This document shows, one piece after another, positions 1-7,381 of a DNA stretch of 14,326 nt. The stretch lies in contig JAYSRU010000117.1 in the NCBI GenBank assembly GCA_043720875.1, positions 1 to 14,326 of the forward strand, written 5' to 3'. The stretch comes from JAYSRU01 sp043720875 (lineage in GTDB: Bacteria > Bacteroidota > Bacteroidia > Flavobacteriales_D > Crocinitomicaceae). The first letter of the stretch is position 1; every line of letters begins with the position of its first letter. The position numbers and the translations under genes are program-made. The notes under the pieces were generated by a model that searched no databases, was not told where the DNA came from, and worked only from the letters and a program-made list of their open reading frames with translations.

Positions 1-1
1 A

Positions 2-778
2 ATACATGAAGGTGAAATGGATTTTGAATACACAGACCTTAATTTTCCAAATTCGTCCTACCGTTATTTTAGACTTTGTGTTGAAAGCAAAGGGAATCCT
101 GGACTCAATACCGCAGATCTTTCTATGAATGAAGTAACACAAGGAAAATATACTGAATATGGAGTGAAATCATTACGCACTGAAACCCTAAAAGCTGAAA
201 AGCAATCCATAGTTTATTTCGATCTAATAAGTAAAGTGCCCGTGAGCAGGTTTACCGTAAAAGCAAAAAGCGATTTCGATTATTACCGTCCGGTAACGCT
301 CCAGTATTTAGCTGACAGTATCAAAACTGAAACTGGCTGGGTTTACAATTGGATAAATATGGGAATGGGAACCTTGAATTCCATCAATAAAAATGAATTC
401 CATTTTGAAAGTACGTTGGCGAGCCAATTCAAACTAATCATTGAGAACGACGACAACGCACCCTTGGCAATTGAAAAAGTGGTGGTGGAAGGTTACGAAC
501 ATGAATTATTGGTGCGCTTCACCAAAAATAAACATTTTTTCTTATGTTATGGAAGTTTAACTGTTGGCGCTCCAACCTATGATATTGAGCATTTTACGGA
601 TAAAATTCCAGTGCAAATGAGCGCACTTAAATTGGGTGAAGAAGTAGGAGCAGAAGCAACCGTTATTCCAGTAAAAGATTCATTGTTTAAGAATAAAACA
701 GTGCTTTGGGTGATCATGGGCGCCGTGATCCTTTTGTTGGGTGGCTTTACGGTTAACATGATGAGACAGAAATCTTAG
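2..778 (+). CDS. DUF3999-like membrane-anchored protein, 5'-truncated by window edge
   Basis: The reading frame is open to the left edge of the window, so the ATG at position 17 is probably internal and the true start lies upstream. The visible 250-odd residues look extracytoplasmic and beta-rich. An early YRYFRL segment is followed by a late LLVRFTKNKHFFLCYGS segment and then PTYDIEHF. At about residues 228-246 there is one hydrophobic helix (VLWVIMGAVILLLGGFTV), ending in a short basic tail, MMRQKS. This layout, a beta-sandwich-like body, an L-YG-P-Y segment and a C-terminal helix ending in R-Q, resembles DUF3999 proteins, which often follow a DUF2339 membrane gene. The assignment comes from remembered family appearance and not from a search. 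No function is known. The next gene begins 17-26 bp downstream, so the two are probably co-transcribed. Confidence 0.55.
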   Translation: MHEGEMDFEYTDLNFPNSSYRYFRLCVESKGNPGLNTADLSMNEVTQGKYTEYGVKSLRTETLKAEKQSIVYFDLISKVPVSRFTVKAKSDFDYYRPVTLQYLADSIKTETGWVYNWINMGMGTLNSINKNEFHFESTLASQFKLIIENDDNAPLAIEKVVVEGYEHELLVRFTKNKHFFLCYGSLTVGAPTYDIEHFTDKIPVQMSALKLGEEVGAEATVIPVKDSLFKNKTVLWVIMGAVILLLGGFTVNMMRQKS

Positions 779-795
779 AGATTATCTTATAAATA

Positions 796-1470
796 ATGCT
801 TGCAATGAATAACCCAATCTACATTTTTAGTGGTTTAGGCGCAGACAGTAGGGTATTTGCGAAACTCGATTTTGGAAAATATACGCCAATTCATATCGAC
901 TGGATTCCTCCATTAGCCAATGAGTCAATGTCAGCCTATGCGCTTAGAATTTCTGCACCCATCACAATAGAGAATCCAATTATAATGGGTTTGTCATTTG
1001 GTGGAATGATTGCCGTGGAGTTGGCTAAGCAAATTAAGACTTCAAAAGTTATTCTAATTTCATCGGCCAAAGGAAAGTTTGAAATACCGTACTATTACCG
1101 TTGGTTGGGGAAAATCAAATTTCATTACCTGCTACCTTCCAAATTATTGAAATTCCCAAATCGTTTTACGTATTGGTTTTTTGGAATTCAAACCAAAGAA
1201 GAGAAAGCACTGTTGAATATCATTCTTAAGGAAACCGATGCCAAGTTTCTGAAATGGGCATTGAATTGCATTGTTACCTGGAAAAATGAAGCAATCCTAG
1301 AAAATGTATATCACATTCATGGATCTAATGACCATGTTTTACCGATCAAGTTTATCCATTGTGACCATAAAATTACGAATGGTGGACATTTTGCCTTATT
1401 TAGTAAAAACGATGAAGTTTCGCGGTTAATTCAAACTGAATTGGCGCAAATTGTCAGCACCGCGATTTAG
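796..1470 (+). CDS. alpha/beta hydrolase
   Basis: This is a small cytoplasmic alpha/beta-hydrolase fold protein with no signal peptide. The catalytic triad is readable: nucleophile elbow GLSFGG with Ser67, acid Asp179 in HGSNDHVLP, and His198 in GGHFAL. An oxyanion-type FSGLGADSRVF stretch sits at residues 11-21. Substrate cannot be inferred; a carboxylesterase or acyl hydrolase is likely. Two starts are possible, 796 (MLAMNNP) and 805 (MNNPIYIF). The second better matches where family members begin, but no ribosome binding site decides it. It follows the DUF3999-like gene closely in the same direction. The last codons and the TAG stop (1448-1470) lie inside a dispersed repeat shared with 9732-9903, so the native C-terminus may have been replaced by repeat-encoded residues. 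The triad is upstream of this and intact. Confidence 0.85.
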   Translation: MLAMNNPIYIFSGLGADSRVFAKLDFGKYTPIHIDWIPPLANESMSAYALRISAPITIENPIIMGLSFGGMIAVELAKQIKTSKVILISSAKGKFEIPYYYRWLGKIKFHYLLPSKLLKFPNRFTYWFFGIQTKEEKALLNIILKETDAKFLKWALNCIVTWKNEAILENVYHIHGSNDHVLPIKFIHCDHKITNGGHFALFSKNDEVSRLIQTELAQIVSTAI

Positions 1471-1562
1471 GAGATTCACAGATTCGCGGGATTTTTGATT
1501 CATCGGATTTTTGATGGACAGGATTAATCCGAAAAATCAATTCATCAGCGAAATCCCAATTG
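1448..1562 (-). repeat. Dispersed repeat, copy 1
   Basis: Read on the minus strand, this stretch matches 9732-9903 on the plus strand. Both contain GGATTTCGCTG, TTGATTTTT followed by GGATTAATCC, AATCAAAAATCC, CGAATCTGTGAA and GACAATTT in the same order. It begins inside the 3' end of the alpha/beta hydrolase gene (AAATTGTC at 1448) and supplies the stop codon of that gene. Copy 2 carries an extra internal duplication of about 63 bp. No transposase or coding capacity is apparent. It is probably a non-autonomous interspersed element found elsewhere in the genome. Confidence 0.75.
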
Positions 1563-1791
1563 AGATATTTTTTTACATTTGTCTTCATGAAAACGCTTCG
1601 CTAAGTTGTTACTTTTCTTTTTTATCAAGCAAGAGCAAGCGAAAGCTTATGAAGACGAAGACTAGGGCAGGGAGCCCGTGAGTCGAGGTAAGAAAAGTAA
1701 AAATGATTGGCGAAGCCCAAAGAATTGATAGTTTTACAAGGCAAAAATAACTTGAAATCTTATTTTTACATCAAGCAACAAACTCTGAACA
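1471..1791. other. Intergenic region with repeat and structured element
   Basis: No gene was found in this 321-bp gap. Its left third is the remainder of the dispersed repeat (to about 1562). Its middle (1581-1716) is the palindromic structured element described separately. The last ~75 bases are A+T-rich and presumably hold the promoter of the GNAT gene at 1792. TATTTTTA at about 1761-1768 is one base from TAnnTTTG, but no TTG is at a proper distance, so it is not called. Confidence 0.5.
1581..1716 (+). ncRNA. Structured palindromic element, possible RNA or repeat unit
   Basis: Several nested pairings are visible. The outer arms are GCTTCGC (1595-1601) with GCGAAGC (1710-1716), perfect over 7 bp. 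The next stem is TTACTTTTCTT (1609-1619) with AAGAAAAGTAA (1690-1700), perfect over 11 bp. Inside these lie a hairpin AAGC-GAAA-GCTT (1637-1648, GNRA-type loop) and a hairpin with arms GACT (1660-1663) and AGTC (1681-1684) around GGGC-AGGGA-GCCC (1665-1677). An alternative pairing, GTCTTCAT (1581-1588) with ATGAAGAC (1649-1656), would compete with the GAAA hairpin. Together they form a multi-arm fold. It could be a small RNA, a repeat unit of the REP/BIME kind or an untranslated regulatory segment. The strand is not certain. It matches no RNA family I can name. Confidence 0.4.
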
Positions 1792-2301
1792 ATGAATACC
1801 AATTTTAGACCAGCAACAGTTACGGAAATTCCACAAATTTGGGAGATAATTGCTGCGGCCATTCAACGAAGAAAGGTCGAGGGCAGTAAGCAATGGCAAG
1901 ACGGTTACCCCAATCCTGAGGTTATTAAAAGTGACATTGAGAAAAAAGTTGGATTCGTGCTTACTGAACATGAGCAGATCATTGGATATACCGCAATTCT
2001 GATCAACGATGAACCTGAATATGCTAATATCGTTGGCAAATGGCTTACAAACCATGATTTTGTTGTCTTTCACCGCGTAGCAATAGATGAAAATCACTTA
2101 GGGAAAGGATTGGCAAAGCGATTGTTCAGTTACATTGAAGAATTTGCGCGAGCTAACAACATTTGGAGCATAAAAGTGGATACGAATTTTGACAACCTCC
2201 CGATGCTAAACATTTTTGAAAAATTAGGCTACACCTATTGCGGCGAAGTCTATTTCCGAGGATCTGCACGCAGGGCGTATGAAAAGGTGTTGGTTAAATG
2301 A
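1792..2301 (+). CDS. GNAT family N-acetyltransferase
   Basis: The protein has 169 residues, the usual size for a single GNAT domain. It starts with the typical FRPATVTEIPQIWEII N-terminus. The beta4/alpha3 acetyl-CoA site is at residues 95-110 (RVAIDENHLGKGLAKRLF), where H-L-G-K-G-L-A fits the Q/R-x-x-G-x-G/A motif. A C-terminal N-x-P-M-L-N-I-F-E-K-L-G-Y segment (135-147) is the standard beta5/alpha4 region. It presumably acetylates an amine on a small molecule or protein; the substrate cannot be read from sequence. The next gene's ATG overlaps its TGA stop (ATGA at 2298-2301), indicating translational coupling with the membrane protein that follows. Confidence 0.9.
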   Translation: MNTNFRPATVTEIPQIWEIIAAAIQRRKVEGSKQWQDGYPNPEVIKSDIEKKVGFVLTEHEQIIGYTAILINDEPEYANIVGKWLTNHDFVVFHRVAIDENHLGKGLAKRLFSYIEEFARANNIWSIKVDTNFDNLPMLNIFEKLGYTYCGEVYFRGSARRAYEKVLVK

Positions 2302-2882
2302 AAGACGTAATACTCAATTCGTATCCTAAGGATTTTAACATTGTTTCTAATTATGGATGCTTGAATAGAGTCGTGCGGTCTTTAATTCTTGCAATTTTAA
2401 TGGTTGGGTTCGTCGTTTACTCACCGATTTCTAAAGAATTGACTGTATTTTTATCTATTGGCATTGTAATTATTGGTGTTATTGTGTCGGATAAATATGT
2501 GCGTAGATTATATTCGGATTGGCCTAGCTTAAGTCGTTTTAGCGGAAAAGTTAAATTCTCAGAGCTGTCGATTACTATTAATGATGAAGTTGAATTGTTG
2601 ATTTCAGAATGTAGCGAATTAGTTTTTTTTATTGATAAATATTGCGGATTTAATGTACCCAGAGATTATGCACGATCAGGTAATGCAATGTTGTTTTATA
2701 AGAACAAACAGGAGAAGGTATCCATTGTTAAATTTAATATTTACACAGAATTGGAATACAATGAATTGGAATTACTTGTTGCTAGTTACAATGAAAATAC
2801 AGACTATTTAAAACAATACTTAACTTACGAAATACCGCATATTCTTAAACCAGATTTAACCGATCGAATAAAATACACATGA
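2298..2882 (+). CDS. Two-helix membrane protein of unknown function
   Basis: I do not recognise this 194-residue protein. It begins with about 25 polar residues. Two hydrophobic helices follow at roughly 26-42 and 47-64, separated by a short PISKEL turn, which suggests a hairpin with both ends in the cytoplasm. The soluble remainder (about 68-194) is mixed alpha/beta and acidic, with a beta-rich stretch of the kind seen in membrane-tethered PH-like (YcxB-like) domains. That comparison is only impressionistic. Start and stop overlap the neighbours by ATGA at both ends (2298-2301 and 2879-2882), so it lies in the middle of a tightly coupled three-gene unit with a GNAT acetyltransferase and a VOC-fold protein. 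Confidence 0.7.
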   Translation: MKDVILNSYPKDFNIVSNYGCLNRVVRSLILAILMVGFVVYSPISKELTVFLSIGIVIIGVIVSDKYVRRLYSDWPSLSRFSGKVKFSELSITINDEVELLISECSELVFFIDKYCGFNVPRDYARSGNAMLFYKNKQEKVSIVKFNIYTELEYNELELLVASYNENTDYLKQYLTYEIPHILKPDLTDRIKYT

Positions 2883-3391
2883 AAAAAAATCTTTTAATAA
2901 CAATAAGCATAATTGGAGCATTCGCGCTCGGTTATGGTTCTAACCGTATCTTTGACAAGCAATGCGAAATGAAAGTCGCGCCAATTTCCAAAATTCAAAA
3001 TAAACCAAAACCAACTACTATGAAACTAGGAGCATTCTCAATGAGTCTGAATGTGAAAGACTTAAAAGTATCTAAAGCTTTTTATGAAACACTTGGGTTT
3101 ACGCAGCTTGGTGGTGGAATGGATAAAAATTACCTTATCATGAAAAATGAAAACGCCATCATTGGTTTGTTTCAAGGCATGTTCCAAGGTAATATTTTGA
3201 CATTCAATCCTGGGTGGGATGAAAATGCTCAAAACATAGAAAATTTTGATGATGTGCGTCACATTCAAAAACATTTGAAAAGCAACAACATTCCCTTGGC
3301 GGCCGAAGCAGACGAAACAACTTCAGGTCCTGCGAGTATTATGTTTACAGACCCAGATGGTAATGTTGTTTTGGTTGATCAGCATAGGTAG
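2879..3391 (+). CDS. VOC/glyoxalase-fold protein with N-terminal membrane anchor
   Basis: Residues about 50-168 form a vicinal oxygen chelate domain. It opens with FSMSLNVKDLKVSKAFYETLGF and closes with GPASIMFTDPDGNVVLVDQH, including the typical DPDGN turn (158-162). Ahead of it is a hydrophobic segment, residues 4-20 after MKKN, and a polar linker (21-47), so the domain is probably displayed outside the cytoplasmic membrane. Most VOC relatives of this type start near Met48 (position 3020) and are cytoplasmic. Both starts are possible, but the ATGA overlap with the preceding gene favours the long form. The metal-binding set is incomplete by eye, so a glyoxalase I activity should not be assumed. 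It ends the three-gene unit. Confidence 0.8.
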   Translation: MKKNLLITISIIGAFALGYGSNRIFDKQCEMKVAPISKIQNKPKPTTMKLGAFSMSLNVKDLKVSKAFYETLGFTQLGGGMDKNYLIMKNENAIIGLFQGMFQGNILTFNPGWDENAQNIENFDDVRHIQKHLKSNNIPLAAEADETTSGPASIMFTDPDGNVVLVDQHR

Positions 3392-3435
3392 GCGAAGGTG
3401 TTGATAATAATTTCAATTACCTTACTTTAGTAGTT

Positions 3436-3463
3436 TTGCGGTTGGTTATTATTGTTAGCTTTG
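3436..3463 (+). promoter_or_regulatory. Bacteroidota-type promoter of the Nudix-helicase operon
   Basis: TTG (3436-3438), a 17-nt spacer and TAGCTTTG (3456-3463) fit the flavobacterial sigma-A pattern TTG-N17-23-TAnnTTTG. Transcription would start near 3470, giving a leader of about 35 nt before the ATG at 3505. A second TAnnTTTG match (TAGTTTTG, 3431-3438) overlaps it, but its nearest upstream TTG is too far away (27 nt). Confidence 0.55.
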
Positions 3464-3504
3464 AGTGATTTTATCATTCTTTCCCAGCGTAAAACTGAAC
3501 CTAT

Positions 3505-3900
3505 ATGAAAAGCATTGAAGTTGTAGCAGCGATTATAATTAACGATAATAAAATTTTATGTGTTCAGCGTGGTGAAAACAAGTACGATTATGTTTCAAAA
3601 AAGTATGAGTTTCCTGGCGGTAAAATGGAACTTGGAGAAACCAAAGAGATTACTATCAAACGTGAAATTCTGGAAGAGTTGAAAATGGATATTATTGTAA
3701 GAGAAGAGTTTTTAACTGTTTTTCATGAGTATCCTGACTTTAAACTTACCATGCATAGTTTTATTTGTGAGTGCGAAAACCCTATTATTACGTTGACTGA
3801 GCATATTGATTTTTGTTGGTTAAACAAATCTGAATTAGTTACATTAGACTGGGCTGCTGCGGATATACCAATCGTTGAAAAATTGATGATTAATGAATGA
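3505..3900 (+). CDS. Nudix (deoxy)nucleoside triphosphate pyrophosphohydrolase, MutT/NudG-like
   Basis: This is a 131-residue single-domain Nudix hydrolase expected to cleave a nucleoside triphosphate, possibly oxidised or modified, to the monophosphate plus pyrophosphate. The Nudix box G-x5-E-x7-RE-x2-EE runs from G39 to M61 (E45, R53, E54, E57, E58). The glycine usually found at position 60 is Lys, a tolerated change. The opening IEVVAAIIINDNKILCVQR and the ending AAADIPIVEKLM match the NudG/CTP-pyrophosphohydrolase branch of MutT-like enzymes. It has its own promoter-like sequence upstream and overlaps the following helicase gene by 8 bp. It therefore appears to be the first gene of a two-gene unit. 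The partner suggests its substrate may be linked to DNA damage or phage-modified nucleotides, which is inference. Confidence 0.88.
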   Translation: MKSIEVVAAIIINDNKILCVQRGENKYDYVSKKYEFPGGKMELGETKEITIKREILEELKMDIIVREEFLTVFHEYPDFKLTMHSFICECENPIITLTEHIDFCWLNKSELVTLDWAAADIPIVEKLMINE

Positions 3901-6900
3901 TTTAATTCACATTTTCAATTCAAGCTTACAAACCGGTTATGTAGATAAAAATATTTTATCCGATGACAAATATCAACCGGAGTTACTTGTCAATCAAAAA
4001 AATCCACCTAAAAAAGTTTTATCCAACATACTTGAAGAACTTGATAATTGCAGTGAGTTTTATATCTCAGTTGCATTTGTTACCACCAATGGTGTAGCAA
4101 CTATAATTAACAAATTAAAACAATTAGAAGAACGTGGGATAAAAGGGGAGGTGTTAGTTTCTCAATATTTAAATTTCACCCAACCAGAGGCGTTAAAAAG
4201 ATTGTTGCAGTTCAAAAATATAGATTTAAGGATAGCAACGGTGGGAAATGCTCATGCAAAAGGTTACATTTTTAAAAATGATTCGCATTACAACCTTATT
4301 ATTGGAAGTAGTAATTTAACCGCTCAAGCTCTTTCAACTAATCATGAATGGAATATAAAAGTTTCAGCCTTAACTGACAGTGGAATAGTTGAAAAGGTTG
4401 TCAGTGAATTTGAATTGGAGTTTAAAAAAGCTACACGAGTCACGCCACATTTTATTTTGTCGTATGAAGAAATTTATAAGAATCAATTTCTTGTAAATCA
4501 AAAAAATCAGAATACAGATACAACTGTAAATCAAATAGTTATTGCACCTAACGCAATGCAAAAAGAAGCCTTATTTAATTTGAATAAATTAAGAAGGGAA
4601 AATAAGAATAAAGCGTTAATCATTTCTGCAACAGGAACAGGGAAAACATATTTATCAGCGTTCGATGCTCTTGCATTTCAAGCAAAGAAATTGTTGTTTG
4701 TGGTCCATAGATTAACCATTGCAGAAGAAGCCATGAAAACATTTAAAAAAGTTTTTGGCAAAAACAGATCCATGGGATTGTATTCTGGAAATCAGAGAGA
4801 TTTAGCATGTGATTTTGTGTTTTCAACTATTCAAACAATTTCCAAATCCTTGCACCTCGAAAACTTTGAAAAAGATCATTTTGATTATATTATCATTGAT
4901 GAAACGCATAGATCTGGTGCAGATTCGTATTTTCGATTAATAGACTACTTCATGCCTAAATTCCTTTTAGGAATGACAGCAACGCCAGAAAGAACTGATG
5001 GTCAAGATATTTTTCAAATATTCGATCACAACATTGCTTATGAAATAAGATTAAACCGAGCAATGGAAGAAGAAATGCTAAGTTCTTTTCATTATTACGG
5101 CGTGTCGGATCTAACCATTGAAAATAATCTAATTGAAAAAAAGTCGAGTTTTAACTTATTAGTTTCAAATGAAAGAGTTAAAAGGATAATAGAGCATTCT
5201 AATTTTTATGGATGTGACAATGGGATTATTAGGGGCTTAGTTTTTTGTTCGAGAAAAGAAGAAGCTATCGAATTATCGAATTTGTTTAATAACAACGGCT
5301 TTAGAACTGTTTCCTTGACCGGTGATAGCTCCAATGATATCAGAGCCAAATCGATTGCGTTGTTAGAGTCGGATAATTTGAATGACAAACTAGATTATAT
5401 TTTTACCGTTGATATTTTTAATGAAGGAATAGATATTCCTAAAATTAATCAAATTATCATGCTGCGTCCAACGGCGTCGGCAATAATTTTTGTTCAGCAA
5501 TTAGGTAGAGGATTAAGAAAAGTTGAAGGAAAACACTATTTAACAGTAATAGATTTTATTGGAAATTATGAAAACAATTATTTAATCCCAGTAGCATTAT
5601 ATGGTGATACATCTTATAATAAAGATGCCTTAAGAAAGTTAATAACTGAAGGGAGTAGGATGATACCAGGATCTTCAACAATTAATTTTGATGAAATAAC
5701 CAAAGAAAAAATATTTAAGTCCATTGATTCTGCTAATATGCAATTAATCAATGATTTAAAAAGAGACTACAGTCTTTTGAAATATAGGTTAGGTAGAGTG
5801 CCAATGATGATGGATTTTATAGATCATGGCGCTAGAGATCCTTATTTGTATGTAAATTACGCTAACTCGTATTTTAATTTCGTTGTTAAAGTCGAGACTG
5901 AATTTCAGCATGATTTGTCAAAGTTGCAGATAAAACTATTAGAATTGTTTTCAAAAGAAATTAATAATTCAAAAAGGGTTGAGGAGAGTTTAATACTTAA
6001 GTTATTGATTGAGAATGGAAAACTGTCTTTAAGTGATTTGCGTGAAGTTGTTTTAGAAAAATATCAATATCAGGTTACCGACGAAACTGTTTTATCGTGC
6101 GTGTCAAATTTGAATTTCAACTTTATTAGGGAAAACATTGGGGGCAAATTAATGCCTGTTAATCAAATCTATAATTTAGATATTTTAAGATTTCAGAATA
6201 ACGATTTCGAGTTTTCAAGCGAATTTCTTTCAGACTTAAAACATGTTTCATTTAAAAAATTCTTATTGGATTCTACGGATTATTCCATTTGCGAATTTGA
6301 TAAGAAATTTGAAATTGAAAACTGGCAAAATGGTTTTGTACTTTATCGTAAATATTCTCGAAAAGATGTATTTAGAATATTAAATGTAAGGGAAAATCCT
6401 GTTGCTCAGAATGTTGGGGGTTATTTAGTTAGCGCTGATAATACGCATTGTCCTATTTTTGTTAACTACCATAAAAGTGATGATATATCTGCATCTACCA
6501 AATACGAAGATAAATTTCTTAACACCAAAGAATTTAACTGGATGTCGAAATCTAATCGAAAAATAGCGAGTAGTGATGTTCAATCAATTTTAGGTAAAAA
6601 TGGGGCAATACGACTTCCTCTATTTATCAAAAAAAATAATGACGAAGGAATTGATTTTTATTACATGGGAAATGTTAGTCCAGAGTTAAGTCAAGTTGAA
6701 CAAGCTGCAATAAGCAATGACGCTGGTAAAAATGTCTCGGTAGTAAAATTTCGATTCAATTTATCTAATGCCGTTACTGCTTCTATGTATAATTATCTTG
6801 AAGATACGGGGGCTGCGAAGCATAGTGTCTTATCGCCTATTGCGCATGAAAAACTAGTTTTAGATGAGCAAGATGTTGAAATGATTGAGGAAAATACTAT

Positions 6901-7330
6901 CCCATTGTATGATTTTTATGCAGCTGCGGGAACTTTTAGTGAGATGCAAGCAACAAAAGATTTTACCTTATTTCAAGTTCCGGAGCATCTATATAAAGAT
7001 GGCTACTTTGCATGTAGAATTATTGGAGAATCTATGAATAAAGTGATCCCTAACGGCTCAATTTGCTTGTTTAAACCCTATTTGGGGGGCAGTAGAAACG
7101 GAAAAATAGTTCTAATTGAAAATATTGATGTGCAAGATCAAGATTTCAATTCTGCCTTTACAATTAAGACTTATACGAGTGAAAAAATTGTTTCGGACGA
7201 AGGTTGGGAACATATTTCCATTGACTTAAGGCCTAATTCGCGTGATAGTTCATACGACAGCATTAAAATTAATGATGAAAATGGTGCGCAAATGAGAGTT
7301 GTTGGGGAGTTTGTTTCTATTTTGACCTAA
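3893..7330 (+). CDS. PLD nuclease - DEAD/DEAH helicase - DUF3427 - LexA/S24-like autoprotease fusion
   Basis: This 1145-residue multidomain protein probably acts on DNA. Residues about 30-180 form a PLD-like nuclease domain with one HxK motif (H121, K123) and IIGSSNLT (136-143). Residues about 220-565 are a superfamily 2 helicase: Walker A SATGTGKT (245-252), DETH (336-339), TATP (362-365), DIFNEGIDIP (507-516) and QQLGRGLRK (535-543). DUF3427 follows, clearest at about 812-930 (LYRKYSRKDVFRILN, PIFVNYHK, FNWMSKS, DFYYMGNVSP). Residues about 1000-1145 are a LexA/S24-like domain with GESM (nucleophile Ser1047), FTIK (base Lys1092) and Ala1012-Gly1013, which lies 34 residues before Ser1047 as in LexA. 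No DNA-binding HTH is seen. The nuclease-helicase-DUF3427 order is a known architecture with suspected defence function. By eye the gene is more A+T-rich than porX, which hints at transfer. It overlaps the Nudix gene by 8 bp. Confidence 0.88.
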   Translation: MNDLIHIFNSSLQTGYVDKNILSDDKYQPELLVNQKNPPKKVLSNILEELDNCSEFYISVAFVTTNGVATIINKLKQLEERGIKGEVLVSQYLNFTQPEALKRLLQFKNIDLRIATVGNAHAKGYIFKNDSHYNLIIGSSNLTAQALSTNHEWNIKVSALTDSGIVEKVVSEFELEFKKATRVTPHFILSYEEIYKNQFLVNQKNQNTDTTVNQIVIAPNAMQKEALFNLNKLRRENKNKALIISATGTGKTYLSAFDALAFQAKKLLFVVHRLTIAEEAMKTFKKVFGKNRSMGLYSGNQRDLACDFVFSTIQTISKSLHLENFEKDHFDYIIIDETHRSGADSYFRLIDYFMPKFLLGMTATPERTDGQDIFQIFDHNIAYEIRLNRAMEEEMLSSFHYYGVSDLTIENNLIEKKSSFNLLVSNERVKRIIEHSNFYGCDNGIIRGLVFCSRKEEAIELSNLFNNNGFRTVSLTGDSSNDIRAKSIALLESDNLNDKLDYIFTVDIFNEGIDIPKINQIIMLRPTASAIIFVQQLGRGLRKVEGKHYLTVIDFIGNYENNYLIPVALYGDTSYNKDALRKLITEGSRMIPGSSTINFDEITKEKIFKSIDSANMQLINDLKRDYSLLKYRLGRVPMMMDFIDHGARDPYLYVNYANSYFNFVVKVETEFQHDLSKLQIKLLELFSKEINNSKRVEESLILKLLIENGKLSLSDLREVVLEKYQYQVTDETVLSCVSNLNFNFIRENIGGKLMPVNQIYNLDILRFQNNDFEFSSEFLSDLKHVSFKKFLLDSTDYSICEFDKKFEIENWQNGFVLYRKYSRKDVFRILNVRENPVAQNVGGYLVSADNTHCPIFVNYHKSDDISASTKYEDKFLNTKEFNWMSKSNRKIASSDVQSILGKNGAIRLPLFIKKNNDEGIDFYYMGNVSPELSQVEQAAISNDAGKNVSVVKFRFNLSNAVTASMYNYLEDTGAAKHSVLSPIAHEKLVLDEQDVEMIEENTIPLYDFYAAAGTFSEMQATKDFTLFQVPEHLYKDGYFACRIIGESMNKVIPNGSICLFKPYLGGSRNGKIVLIENIDVQDQDFNSAFTIKTYTSEKIVSDEGWEHISIDLRPNSRDSSYDSIKINDENGAQMRVVGEFVSILT

Positions 7331-7381
7331 ATTTCTGAGAAGAATTTAGGATATTAGGATTTCAATATTGAAAAAAAGATC

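Noticed and set aside
7360..7373. Perfect palindrome TTTCAATATTGAAA after the helicase gene
   Set aside because: It is A+T-rich and followed by A's and not T's on the plus strand. A palindrome of this composition can arise by chance, and there is no clear terminator or operator context.
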